In this document: positions 43,118 through 52,443 of the stretch, piece after piece
Layout of the letters: the number at the start of each line of letters is the position of its first letter
Numbering within the stretch: the first letter of the stretch is position 1
Assembly (NCBI GenBank): GCA_025808415.1
Contig: CP075525.1
Location: forward strand, 3,767,501-3,831,500
Length of the DNA stretch: 64,000 nucleotides
Direction: 5' to 3'
Origin: Cyclobacteriaceae bacterium
Lineage (GTDB): Bacteria > Bacteroidota > Bacteroidia > Cytophagales > Cyclobacteriaceae
Notes under the pieces: generated by a model
Database searches by the model: none
The model's input: the letters and a program-made list of their open reading frames with translations, nothing else
Told to the model about the DNA's origin: nothing
Translations under genes and position numbers: made by a program

Positions 43118-45529
43118 TTATTCATACCGTAGCGAATCCACCGGGTTAATCGTTGCCGCCCGGAAAGATTTATACCCTACCGTTACCAACGCGATAATCA
43201 AGGTTAAGCCAATGCCCGACAAAAACAACATAGGGCCTATTTCGATGCGATAAACAAACCGGCTTAGGTACAAATTACCCAACCACCAGGCCAACGGTGC
43301 AGCCATTACAAAACCAACCAGCACAAGCACGATAAACTCACGGGAGAACATTACGAGAATGCTCTCAACCGAAGCACCCAACGTTTTGCGTATCCCTATC
43401 TCTTTTGTTTTTTGGTTGGCCATATAGGTAGCCAATCCTAACAAGCCCAGGCAACCAATAGCAATAGCGATCGTTGAAAAAACCGTTAACATAACAGACG
43501 ACCGTGCCTCACCTTCATAAAATTCGCGGATGTTTTCATCCAGAAATTCATAACTGAAAATCGATAAAGGATAGGCTTCTTCCCATCGTTTTTGAATCTG
43601 TGGAACCAGTTGCTGAAACTGATCAGGCTGGATCCGCAAAGCCAACAACTGGTAACGTTCCAGGCGGTTTAGGATAACGGTTGGTTCAATGGCGTTGCTT
43701 AGTGAAAGCGTGTGAAAATTCTCCACTACCCCATCCACAGGCAGCGTCTTTCCCCATAACCTGATTTTTTTTCCAACAATTTCTTCCGGGGTTGAATAGC
43801 CTGCTATTTCAGCAAACTTTCGGTTAACCACAACACTGCGTGCTGTGTCCAGGTCATCAATATTCTCACCGGCAATTAATTTTATATCGAACAATGAAAC
43901 ATAATTTCCATCCGCAATTTTCACCTGTGTGCCTTTGGCCTGATCTTCACTTTGTCCTTCCATCCAAAAGTTGGAATCCCACACGCGACCCGAAGATGGA
44001 GCAGAAAGGCAGAGACTATAACCTTCTACCCCGGCCATACGCGAAATATCATTGGCCAATGAACGGACTCTACTTTGGTTGAGGGTATCCAAGCGCATGG
44101 CCTCCGGTACAGGTATGGTTATAATGGCATCTTTGCGAAAGCCCAGGTCTTTAGTGCGGAAAAACTCCATTTGATTGATCAGGACCAACGTGAGGATGAC
44201 CAGCAATTGGGAAATAACAAACTGCGTTACCACCAACCCCTGCCGTAACCGGTATCCTGATGTGAATTTACTGGACGTGGAGTTTTTCAATGCCGATACC
44301 GGATTAAAGCCTGATATGACCAACGCTGGATATAGACCCGACAACAAGGAAACCATGCAGAATATGCTGATCAGAAAAATCAACAACAATGGATTATTGG
44401 TTAAATCAAATGTGAGCGATAGCTCAAGAAAACTATTTACAATACCTAACACGCCCTGTACTACAACAAACGAAAGCAGCATAGCGCCCAGCGTCACCAA
44501 ACTGGTTTCGCCCAAAAACTGAAACACCAATTGAAGACGTGAGCCACCTAATGATTTTCTGATTCCAACTTCTTTCGACCTGCGGATGGCCTCAGCCGTA
44601 GTAAGGTTAATGAAATTGATGCACGCGGTAACAATCAGGAAAAGACTGACAACACCCAATGCGATCAAATAGTCTTTGCTTACAGCATTATAGTTGTAGT
44701 TGCCAATGTCATCGTTAAAATGAAGGTCTGACAACGGTTGTATAACATACCTGCGCTGATCCCACGAATTTTGAGGATCATGTTTAACAGAAAAATCAGG
44801 TAACTGATTCTCGATGGAACTAGTGGATTCTCCTTCGCGCAACAGGAAGTAACAGTTTTCATCGCTCCAGATGCTGCGCCATCCACGGCTTTCATTATTG
44901 GCCCGGATGGTTTCGTACGATAGCAACAATTGAAATGGCAGGTCAGATTGAACCGGTGCGTCTTCTACCACTGCCCCGATTTTGTAATCACGTTCTTCAA
45001 AACGAACCACTTCGCCAACAGCATCTTCGCGCCCAAAATATTTAACGGCAAGCGATCGGCCGATAACAGCTTCATTCGGCTCGTCTAATGATTTCTCTAC
45101 ATCGCCTATCAGCACGGTGCGGTCAAACACCTTGAAAATGTTTGGCTCGGTAATCACCACACCGCGCTCTTCGTCAAACTTTTTAAAATCACCGTCACGT
45201 TGTGGAATAAGGATAAGCGAATTTGCCCGGTATTGGGTAAACACTACTTCTTCGGCCTGCGGAAAATCCAACCGAAATGCCGGGGGAAGTACCGTAGGTA
45301 TGCCGGCCGTGAAGCCCCACTCGCCATCATTGCCCTTACTGGAAGTTACAATACGATAAATGCGATCGTACCGGCTTTGAAACTTGTCGAAACTGGTATG
45401 GTACTGAAGGATAAGGAAGAGTATTATGGTGCCGGATACCCCAAGGGTGAGCCCACCTAAATTAATAAACGTGGAGCCTCGCTTACGCATTAATGAACGG
45501 AAACTGGTGATCAGGTAATTCTTAAGCAT
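43118..45529 (-). CDS. ABC transporter permease, FtsX/MacB type
   Basis: 803 residues from the ATG at MLKNYLITSFRSLMRKRG, the standard start of this large Bacteroidota permease group. A MacB-like periplasmic domain (residues about 45-250) follows the first helix; two FtsX domains (about 295-410 and 685-795) each carry three helices, with IRKSLGGSRLQLVFQF and IRKTLGASVESILVMF as coupling segments. No ATPase gene is adjacent, so it must borrow one. Likely role: lipoprotein or peptide/drug efflux, or envelope mechanotransmission. Confidence 0.88.
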   Translation of the reverse strand: MLKNYLITSFRSLMRKRGSTFINLGGLTLGVSGTIILFLILQYHTSFDKFQSRYDRIYRIVTSSKGNDGEWGFTAGIPTVLPPAFRLDFPQAEEVVFTQYRANSLILIPQRDGDFKKFDEERGVVITEPNIFKVFDRTVLIGDVEKSLDEPNEAVIGRSLAVKYFGREDAVGEVVRFEERDYKIGAVVEDAPVQSDLPFQLLLSYETIRANNESRGWRSIWSDENCYFLLREGESTSSIENQLPDFSVKHDPQNSWDQRRYVIQPLSDLHFNDDIGNYNYNAVSKDYLIALGVVSLFLIVTACINFINLTTAEAIRRSKEVGIRKSLGGSRLQLVFQFLGETSLVTLGAMLLSFVVVQGVLGIVNSFLELSLTFDLTNNPLLLIFLISIFCMVSLLSGLYPALVISGFNPVSALKNSTSSKFTSGYRLRQGLVVTQFVISQLLVILTLVLINQMEFFRTKDLGFRKDAIITIPVPEAMRLDTLNQSRVRSLANDISRMAGVEGYSLCLSAPSSGRVWDSNFWMEGQSEDQAKGTQVKIADGNYVSLFDIKLIAGENIDDLDTARSVVVNRKFAEIAGYSTPEEIVGKKIRLWGKTLPVDGVVENFHTLSLSNAIEPTVILNRLERYQLLALRIQPDQFQQLVPQIQKRWEEAYPLSIFSYEFLDENIREFYEGEARSSVMLTVFSTIAIAIGCLGLLGLATYMANQKTKEIGIRKTLGASVESILVMFSREFIVLVLVGFVMAAPLAWWLGNLYLSRFVYRIEIGPMLFLSGIGLTLIIALVTVGYKSFRAATINPVDSLRYE

Positions 45530-45675
45530 GTTGGTAGAATGGTTAGCAACCCACGCTGGCGAATGATGTGCCAAGTGAAAAAGTGCCTGAATTTTGCAAA
45601 AAATCAAGTACACCACGTTCGGATTCGAAAATGAGCGTCCATCATCGGACGGTAGGAATTAATCGCATATACCGA

Positions 45676-45683
45676 TAAATTTG
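45676..45683 (+). promoter_or_regulatory. -7 promoter box before the FeoB-associated-like gene
   Basis: TAAATTTG ends four bases before the ATG at 45688, implying a leaderless transcript if functional. Confidence 0.45.
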
Positions 45684-45687
45684 CCAC

Positions 45688-45852
45688 ATGGTTCAAGAAC
45701 TGATGATCGGCCTCCTATTCGCAGCCGCACTGATTTACCTCGGTCGGCTGGTATGGCAATCGTTCCAAGCGAAATCCTGTGCTTCTGGCTGTAGGAAATG
45801 CAACACGATTGATGTAGACGCTATCGAAAAACAAATCAGGCTAAAAGGTTAA
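45688..45852 (+). CDS. FeoB-associated-like Cys-rich membrane protein, 54 residues
   Basis: One N-terminal helix (MIGLLFAAALIYLGRLVW) is followed by a short cytosolic tail with three cysteines (Cys 31, 35, 38: KSCASGCRKCN). This is the layout of the FeoB-associated Cys-rich family (PF12669), which accompanies ferrous-iron transport and may bind iron. No feoA/feoB gene is in the window, so it is an orphan copy. It is convergent with the radical SAM gene, 25 bases from its stop. Confidence 0.65.
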   Translation: MVQELMIGLLFAAALIYLGRLVWQSFQAKSCASGCRKCNTIDVDAIEKQIRLKG

Positions 45853-45877
45853 TTGGCCTTCGAAAAACTTCTTACCC

Positions 45878-46897
45878 TTAAGCCCACACTTTCGTTCCTT
45901 CCGTACAGTTTTTACAAATCTCAATTTCCTTCCGGGATTTAAGTAGCGAAGCCCGAAAATTATTATAGGATTCGCCAAACCAGATCTCTTCAAATGTATT
46001 TTTTGTCAGGTCGCCCAGCACAAAGTGCGCGTCTTTATCAAAACAGCAGGGCACAACTTTTCCATCCCAGGTGATCACACAACTGTGCCACATTTTCCAA
46101 CAGTGATTATCGAGGTTATTCTTAATGGCATATTTACCGGCTTCGTTCTTCTTATACCTTGAATACTTATCCTGAACAGGAATTAAATCCGAACCATTTT
46201 CAAAGTCGTAAATCTGTGCTGTCTTTAGTACAACCTCATCAACACCCAACTCATGGGCTAGTTTATAAACATCTGGTATTTCATGTTCATTCGGTTTAAC
46301 CACTAAAAACTGAAATATTGTATGTGGCGTTTTTGAGTGGAGCTTTCTCTTCCATTCCAGTATTTTTTTCGTGCCTGCAATCACTTTGTCCAGGCTTCCG
46401 CCTACACGATAGGATTCGTACGTACCCTGAGAGGTCCCGTCAATGGAAATAATTAATCTGTCAAGTCCTGATTCAATAGTTGCTTTAGCCGTTTGATCTG
46501 TAAAATAATGCGCGTTAGTGGAAGTGGACGTATAAATTCCCTTACTGCCTGCGTAGTTCACCATATCCAAAAACTGTGGGTTCAGGTAAGGCTCACCTTG
46601 AAAATAAAAAATGAGGTAGCTGAGCTTTGATGCCAGTTGATCGATAACGTTTTTAAAAAGCTCCTGCTGAAGCATTCCGGTAGCACGCGTGAAGGATCGT
46701 AACCCACTGGGGCATTCGGGGCAGCGTAAGTTACAACTGGTGGTAGGCTCTATTGAAATACTGATGGGCAAACCTTTAATGAGTGCCTTTCCGGTTAACT
46801 TTGATTGATGGTAGCTCGACCAAATACGCGCAGCATTAAGCACACGCTGAGGTGAGGATTTTGAAATTCCATTAATTATGTCGCGCAAGTTCGACAT
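45878..46897 (-). CDS. Radical SAM/SPASM domain protein
   Basis: 339 residues. The [4Fe-4S] radical SAM motif is CNLRCPEC (CxxxCxxC, about residue 57) followed by a GEP motif (YFQGEPYLNP). The C-terminal SPASM region has cysteines in CWKMWHSC, VVPCCFDKD and EICKNCTEG for auxiliary clusters. Family members modify peptides, maturate enzymes or remodel sugars; the target here is unknown. Its ATG overlaps the kinase stop by one base (TAATG), so translation is coupled to the histidine kinase. No obvious RiPP precursor is present. Confidence 0.88.
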   Translation of the reverse strand: MSNLRDIINGISKSSPQRVLNAARIWSSYHQSKLTGKALIKGLPISISIEPTTSCNLRCPECPSGLRSFTRATGMLQQELFKNVIDQLASKLSYLIFYFQGEPYLNPQFLDMVNYAGSKGIYTSTSTNAHYFTDQTAKATIESGLDRLIISIDGTSQGTYESYRVGGSLDKVIAGTKKILEWKRKLHSKTPHTIFQFLVVKPNEHEIPDVYKLAHELGVDEVVLKTAQIYDFENGSDLIPVQDKYSRYKKNEAGKYAIKNNLDNHCWKMWHSCVITWDGKVVPCCFDKDAHFVLGDLTKNTFEEIWFGESYNNFRASLLKSRKEIEICKNCTEGTKVWA

Positions 46898-48216
46898 TAC
46901 TGTTTTGACTGAAGTGGAATTGTTATGAAGAAAGTTGTGCCCGCGCCAAATGCTGACTCCACCCGAATGGTTCCGTTAAGTTTCTGAACCATTTCTTTCA
47001 CAATGTATAACCCAAGGCCTGATCCGCCTGCTCGGTCGCTGGCCCGGTAAAACATATCAAAAATTTTTGGTAGTGCCTCGGTTGGTATTCCGGCACCATT
47101 ATCGGCAATGGATAGATTAAGGTTTTCATTTTCAATTTTTGCCGAAATTTTAATGAAGGGAGTTTCATGCCTTAAGTTGTGGTATTTAATGGCATTGGCA
47201 ATAATATTCGATAACACAATCTTCAGTCTGCTCTTATCGGTAACCACGTCAGGGAGTGGGCGATCAATATGGAAAACAATTTTATCCGCGCCTTCAATGT
47301 ACTTCAGGTTTTCGATGATTTCACAAATCATGGGTTCCAGTGCAAAAGTTTCCCTTATTAATTCTGTCCTGGCGTTGCGTGAATAATCAATAATATCGCG
47401 GATAAAGTCATCCAACCGGACTACACGATCGTTGATCAACTTGAAATACCGCTTGTCCGTTTCGTGCTGTGCTTCTTCCATGGCTATTTTTGAAAGCCCC
47501 TGAATGGATACGAGCGGGGCGCGCAAATCATGTGAGGCGCTGTAAACAAACCGATCCAACTCGGTATTGATCTTCTTCAACTCCAGGTTTTGTTGTGCAA
47601 TAAACGCTGCCTGCTTCTTTAAGCTATCTTCTGCCCGCTTATTTGAACGGATAAGGAAATCAACGCAAAGGGAAATAATGATAATCGTTACGATAATATT
47701 GATAATCATATTTTTCTGGCCCAGTTCCGAAACCGAAAGCTGGTAATCCCAGAATAGTTTAAAATCAGTAAAGGCAAGCAGTAATAGCATCACCGAAGAA
47801 AGGCCAACAAAAAAACGCTGGTAAGCACGCTGGTGATCTTCGAAAAGAACGTAAGCCATAATCAGCAGGGGAAAGAAAAAAACAAATGCCAACCGCTCGG
47901 GCGGGATTACCGAACACAATAAGCCTATGACCAGGTTCAACAATAAAAGAAAAATTATTTTAGAGGCTGTGGTTTTACCTATTCGATTTAAAACAATGGA
48001 AATACTGATAACAACTGATAATAAAAAAATAACAATCGGAACAAAAGAAAAACCCTGGTCGATGACATCTTTTATCAACGTGCCAAATATGGCGACAGCC
48101 GTAACCAACAAAATACGGGTATATAGCACTGCCCTGCGGGTAGTAAAAAAAACACCTGCGTCATCCGGATGCCGCACCCCTAACCAATCGCTCAATTTTT
48201 TCAACTGCTCCGTCAT
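46897..48216 (-). CDS. Membrane histidine kinase paired with radical SAM protein
   Basis: 439 residues from the ATG at MTEQLKKLSDWLG; the TTG eight codons upstream is rejected. About six N-terminal helices (residues 25-185) with little periplasmic loop sense something in or at the membrane. A coiled coil, H-box RFVYSASHDLRAPLVSIQGLS, N-box IANAIKYH, DNGAGIP and GSGLGLYIVKEMV follow. No receiver domain or response regulator is adjacent; the only partner is the coupled radical SAM gene, which is unusual. Confidence 0.9.
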   Translation of the reverse strand: MTEQLKKLSDWLGVRHPDDAGVFFTTRRAVLYTRILLVTAVAIFGTLIKDVIDQGFSFVPIVIFLLSVVISISIVLNRIGKTTASKIIFLLLLNLVIGLLCSVIPPERLAFVFFFPLLIMAYVLFEDHQRAYQRFFVGLSSVMLLLLAFTDFKLFWDYQLSVSELGQKNMIINIIVTIIIISLCVDFLIRSNKRAEDSLKKQAAFIAQQNLELKKINTELDRFVYSASHDLRAPLVSIQGLSKIAMEEAQHETDKRYFKLINDRVVRLDDFIRDIIDYSRNARTELIRETFALEPMICEIIENLKYIEGADKIVFHIDRPLPDVVTDKSRLKIVLSNIIANAIKYHNLRHETPFIKISAKIENENLNLSIADNGAGIPTEALPKIFDMFYRASDRAGGSGLGLYIVKEMVQKLNGTIRVESAFGAGTTFFITIPLQSKQ

Positions 48217-48289
48217 GATAGACACTTTCACGGTGGGCAAAATAACAAGTAGTTTGAATTAATCTCATTTATTGGCCATCTTTCCAAGC

Positions 48290-49432
48290 ATGAAAAAAGT
48301 AATTGGCTGCCTGCTAAGTTTACTGGTTACGGTAGCATCCTTTTCACAACAACTATCCGATAAGGCTGAAATATCGGTGATAACCTGTGGCCCCGGGCAA
48401 GAAGCTGTTTTTACTGCTTTTGGCCACAGCGCATTTCGGGTTTACGATCCGGAAAACGGGATAAATGCCGCCTTCAATTACGGTGTTTTCGATTTCGACC
48501 AGCCCAACTTTTACCTGAATTTTGCCCGTGGCCATAATCGCTACCGGTTGGCCGTTCAGGATTTTGAACGCTTCGAATACGTTTACCAATATTACAACCG
48601 GTACGTTCATGAGCAGGTACTGGACCTTACCACCGATCAAAAACAAAAACTTTTTGACTACCTCGCCTGGAATGCACGACCCGAAAACCAGTTTTACTTT
48701 TACGATTACTTCTACGACAACTGCGCCACAAAACTTCCGGAAGTTGTTCAAAAAGTATTTGGTGGGTCTGTTGTTTTTGATGGATCCTATATTACTAAAC
48801 CCTTGTCCATCCGGGCGCTTACAGACCTTTACCTGAAGTACCAACCCTGGGGCGATTTAGGCATTGATCTTTGCCTGGGCTTGCCCATGGATAAAATTGC
48901 CACCCCTTACGAACACATGTTCCTACCCGACTATGTTGAGTATGGATTTGACCACGCCACCCTTAATGGTAAGCCGCTGGTAAAAGAAAAACTAATCCGG
49001 TATGAAGCAAGGCCTGAGGCTTATAGCAACGGCATCGTTCAGCCACTTTATGTTTTTTCATTGTTCGCACTCATTACGTTGGTGATAACTGTTTACGATC
49101 TAAAGCGAAAAAAGACATCAAACTGGTTTGATGTTTTGCTGTTTGGCATGATTGGATTAATCGGGCTATTGCTGTTTCTTCTTTGGGTTGCAACCGACCA
49201 TCGTGCGGCAGCCAATAACCTGAATGTGCTATGGGCATTACCCACGCACATTGTAGTCGCTTTTATGGTTTTTACACCCCGTGAGTGGTTGCGGAAATAT
49301 TTTTTAATTGTGCTGATCATTAATTCCCTGCTGCTCATTTCATGGGCATGGCTACCACAAACCCTGCATTTTTCCCTCGTTCCTATTGTTATCGCACTTA
49401 GCGCACGAGCATATGTTCAGTACAAACGTTAA
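48290..49432 (+). CDS. DUF4105 (Lnb-like N-terminal) membrane protein
   Basis: 380 residues from the ATG at MKKVIGCLLSLLVTVASFSQQ, a signal peptide. The periplasmic DUF4105 domain (residues about 20-220) shows GPGQEAVFTAFGHSAFRV, YNYGVFDFD-like and FYDYFYDNCATKLPE, where His and Cys residues suggest an NlpC/P60-like papain fold. About five transmembrane helices follow. Function is not established; possibly envelope hydrolase activity. It diverges from the kinase gene. Confidence 0.82.
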   Translation: MKKVIGCLLSLLVTVASFSQQLSDKAEISVITCGPGQEAVFTAFGHSAFRVYDPENGINAAFNYGVFDFDQPNFYLNFARGHNRYRLAVQDFERFEYVYQYYNRYVHEQVLDLTTDQKQKLFDYLAWNARPENQFYFYDYFYDNCATKLPEVVQKVFGGSVVFDGSYITKPLSIRALTDLYLKYQPWGDLGIDLCLGLPMDKIATPYEHMFLPDYVEYGFDHATLNGKPLVKEKLIRYEARPEAYSNGIVQPLYVFSLFALITLVITVYDLKRKKTSNWFDVLLFGMIGLIGLLLFLLWVATDHRAAANNLNVLWALPTHIVVAFMVFTPREWLRKYFLIVLIINSLLLISWAWLPQTLHFSLVPIVIALSARAYVQYKR

Positions 49433-49438
49433 GCAACA

Positions 49439-50845
49439 TTACAGGTGCAGGGGGCGGTTAGCTGTTGCCGCCAGGCAGGCTTCCTTAACCGCTTCCATGT
49501 AGGTAGGGTGCGCGTGCGACATGCGGGCAACATCTTCGGCTGAAGCGCGGTATTCCATAGCCACCACTCCGGCAGCAATCATGTCGGCTGCGCGAGCACC
49601 AATTATGTGCACACCTAAAATTTCATCCGTGTTTTTATCGGCCAGTATTTTTACAAGGCCATCCAGGTCCATGGAGGCGCGTGCACGGCCAAGCGCTTTG
49701 TAGGGAAAACTGCCAATCTTATAGGCCTTTCCGTCTTTCTTTAATTGTTCTTCGGTATAGCCAACACTGGCTACCTCTGGCCAGGTGTACACAACGCCTG
49801 GAATCAAATTGTAGTTGATATGAGGTTTTTGTCCGGCCAATTGCTCTGCCACCATCACCCCCTCTTCCTCAGCTTTGTGTGCCAGCATGGCGCCACGCAC
49901 TACATCGCCAATGGCATAAATATTTTCAACCTTGGTACGTAAGTGATTATCAACTGGTATTTGCCCACGGTCGGTTTCAATACCAACTTTGTCTAAACCT
50001 AAACCTTCGGTATACGGCCTGCGCCCGATACTCACCAGGCAATAGTCGCCCTTTAGTTCTACTTGCTTACCACTTTTATCTTCTGCCTTTAGTAAAACTT
50101 CTTTGCCCTTGTTTTCAATTGAAGTGACTTTATGGCCGAGGTAAAATTCAATGCCAAGTTTCTTGGTTGCTTTTTGAAGCTCCTTACCCAACGTACCATC
50201 CATGGTAGGGATAATGCTGTCCAAAAATTCAACTACCGTTACTTTTGAGCCGATGCGGGCGTACACCGAACCCAGCTCCATGCCAATTACTCCTCCGCCC
50301 ACAACAATAAGGTGCTTGGGTATTTCTTTCAACTCCAATGCTTCTGTACTGGAGATGATGCGTTTCTTATCAAAAGGTGCGAAAGGAAGGGGTGTTGGCT
50401 TTGAACCGGTTGCGATAATAATCTTTTCGCCAGTAATGGTCTTCTCCTTGCCGTCATTCGAAGTGATCTTGATCGTATTTTTATCTACAAATGAACCTTC
50501 TCCCGTGTGGACATCTATTTTATTTTTCTTCATTAAGAAAGCGATACCCTCAACATTAGCCGTTACCACACCGGCTTTACGTTTAATCATTTGAGCCAGG
50601 TTTGCTTTAGGCTTTGAAATGTCAATACCATGTTCGGCAAATGTATGCTCGGCATTATGAAAATGTTCAGACGAGTCAAGCATTGCCTTGGAAGGAATAC
50701 AACCCACGTTTAAGCACGTGCCGCCAAGAGTATTATATTTTTCAATGATGGCGGTTTTCATGCCAAGTTGTGCGCACCGGATAGCGGCCACATAACCACC
50801 GGGGCCAGAACCGATAACAACTACATTATATTGGAAGGAGCTCAT
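49439..50845 (-). CDS. lpd: Dihydrolipoyl dehydrogenase (E3)
   Basis: 468 residues. FAD motif VIGSGPGGYVAAIRCAQLG, the redox disulfide GGTCLNVGCIPSKAML, NAD site VVGGGVIGMELGSVYARIG, FAD site YAIGDVVRGAMLAHKAEEEG and the catalytic HAHPTYMEAVKEA are complete. It reoxidises dihydrolipoamide on the E2 encoded upstream, with NAD+. It is the last gene of the odhA-odhB-lpd operon on the minus strand, 37 bases after odhB. Confidence 0.96.
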   Translation of the reverse strand: MSSFQYNVVVIGSGPGGYVAAIRCAQLGMKTAIIEKYNTLGGTCLNVGCIPSKAMLDSSEHFHNAEHTFAEHGIDISKPKANLAQMIKRKAGVVTANVEGIAFLMKKNKIDVHTGEGSFVDKNTIKITSNDGKEKTITGEKIIIATGSKPTPLPFAPFDKKRIISSTEALELKEIPKHLIVVGGGVIGMELGSVYARIGSKVTVVEFLDSIIPTMDGTLGKELQKATKKLGIEFYLGHKVTSIENKGKEVLLKAEDKSGKQVELKGDYCLVSIGRRPYTEGLGLDKVGIETDRGQIPVDNHLRTKVENIYAIGDVVRGAMLAHKAEEEGVMVAEQLAGQKPHINYNLIPGVVYTWPEVASVGYTEEQLKKDGKAYKIGSFPYKALGRARASMDLDGLVKILADKNTDEILGVHIIGARAADMIAAGVVAMEYRASAEDVARMSHAHPTYMEAVKEACLAATANRPLHL

Positions 50846-50882
50846 GGTTAATTCTAAGTTTATGATTCAAGATTCAAAACGA

Positions 50883-52397
50883 TTAAACTCCGAGTATCAA
50901 TCTCCCGGGATCTTCCAGCATTTCTTTCACCCTCACCAAAAAACTAACCGACTCGCGGCCATCGATAATACGGTGGTCATATGACAGCGCCACGTACATT
51001 ACAGGTGTAACTACAACCTGTCCGTTTTTTACCACGGGTCGTTCCACAATGTTATGCATACCTAAAATAGCCGATTGTGGCGGGTTAATAATTGGTGTTG
51101 ACAACATGGAGCCAAATACGCCCCCATTTGTAATGGAGAACGTTCCGCCTGTCATTTCATCAATGGAAAGTTTACCATCGCGGCCACGCGCTGCGAGCCT
51201 TCCTATCTCCGTTTCAATTTGATCGAATGTTAAAGATTCTGCATTGCGGATTACCGGAACCACCAACCCGCGTGGTGTAGAAACTGCTATTGAAATATCG
51301 CAGTAATCGTGGTAAACAATTTCATCACCATCAATTTGGGCATTTACCGCTGGCCACTCTTTCAACGCCTGGCAAACGGCTTTGGTGAAAAACGACATGA
51401 AGCCCAGGCCCACACCATATTTCTCTTTAAACTTATCCTTGTACTTTGCACGCATGTCCATAATCGGTTTCATGTCAACCTCATTGAAGGTTGTGAGCAT
51501 GGCGGTTTCATTTTTTACAGCAACCAGCCTGCGTGCTATGGTTTTGCGCAGTGATGTCATTTTTTCCCTGCGCTGATTACGGGAAACCCCACCACTAATA
51601 ACCGGAGGACTTGAAGCAGCAGGCTTGGTTGCTTCCTGCTTCGAGCCGGGTTGTGCTTTCAAGGCATCCTCTTTGGTTATTCTTCCACCTACACCGGAAC
51701 CTTGAACCTGGGAGGCAGCTATTCCTTTTTCATCCAGGATTTTTGCTGCGGCCGGTGAAGGGTGACCGGCTGCATACGACTTGTCGCCAGAAGTTGATGA
51801 GGTTGAGGTTTCTGCTGGCTTTGCCGATCCTTGTTCGCCAGCAGGCACACCTTCCATCACTTCAATTTTACAAATCAGTCCGCCAATAGGTAGTGTTTCC
51901 TTTTCTTTCGCAACAATTCTAAGAATACCGTTGGCTTCTGCCGGCAACTCAAAAGTTGCTTTATCGGATTCAACTTCTGCAATCACTTCATCCAGTTTCA
52001 CAAAGTCGCCATCCTTTTTTAACCAGGTAGAAATAGTTACTTCCGTGATGGACTCGCCTACGGCTGGCACGTTCATTTCTTTTACAGCACCGGTAGCCTT
52101 AGGCACAGCAGGTGCTGATGTTGCCGCAGGCTTACTTTCAGGTTTCTGAGCGGTTGCCCCGGTTGATTCTTCGATCTCACAAATCAGGTCACCAATGGGC
52201 ACAGCATCGCCAACCTGTTTTTTTATGCGCAAGACACCCGCTGCGGGTGCTGTCAATTCAAAAGTTGCTTTGTCCGATTCCAGTTCAGCAATTACTTCAT
52301 CCATCTGCACAGCATCACCATCTTTTTTAAGCCAGTTGGCAATCGTAACTTCAGTAATGGATTCACCAACGGTGGGTACTTTTACTTGTATAGCCAT
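50883..52397 (-). CDS. odhB: 2-Oxoglutarate dehydrogenase E2, dihydrolipoyl succinyltransferase
   Basis: 504 residues. Two tandem lipoyl domains (about 1-78 and 108-185), each with the lipoylated lysine in ESDKATFEL, are followed by a Ser/Ala/Pro-rich linker, a peripheral subunit-binding domain (SPAAAKILDEKGI) and the catalytic domain with SYDHRIIDGRESVSFL. Most bacterial OGDH E2 proteins have one lipoyl domain; two is a variant. It transfers succinyl from E1 to CoA. Confidence 0.95.
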   Translation of the reverse strand: MAIQVKVPTVGESITEVTIANWLKKDGDAVQMDEVIAELESDKATFELTAPAAGVLRIKKQVGDAVPIGDLICEIEESTGATAQKPESKPAATSAPAVPKATGAVKEMNVPAVGESITEVTISTWLKKDGDFVKLDEVIAEVESDKATFELPAEANGILRIVAKEKETLPIGGLICKIEVMEGVPAGEQGSAKPAETSTSSTSGDKSYAAGHPSPAAAKILDEKGIAASQVQGSGVGGRITKEDALKAQPGSKQEATKPAASSPPVISGGVSRNQRREKMTSLRKTIARRLVAVKNETAMLTTFNEVDMKPIMDMRAKYKDKFKEKYGVGLGFMSFFTKAVCQALKEWPAVNAQIDGDEIVYHDYCDISIAVSTPRGLVVPVIRNAESLTFDQIETEIGRLAARGRDGKLSIDEMTGGTFSITNGGVFGSMLSTPIINPPQSAILGMHNIVERPVVKNGQVVVTPVMYVALSYDHRIIDGRESVSFLVRVKEMLEDPGRLILGV

Positions 52398-52443
52398 GTT
52401 TCGATTTTTGATTTATTGATTTTTAATTGATGGTCGGGTACTA

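Noticed and set aside
45688..45852. The small Cys protein as a RiPP precursor for the radical SAM enzyme
   Set aside because: It has a transmembrane helix and the FeoB-associated layout, and is on the opposite strand; no leader/core pattern is visible.
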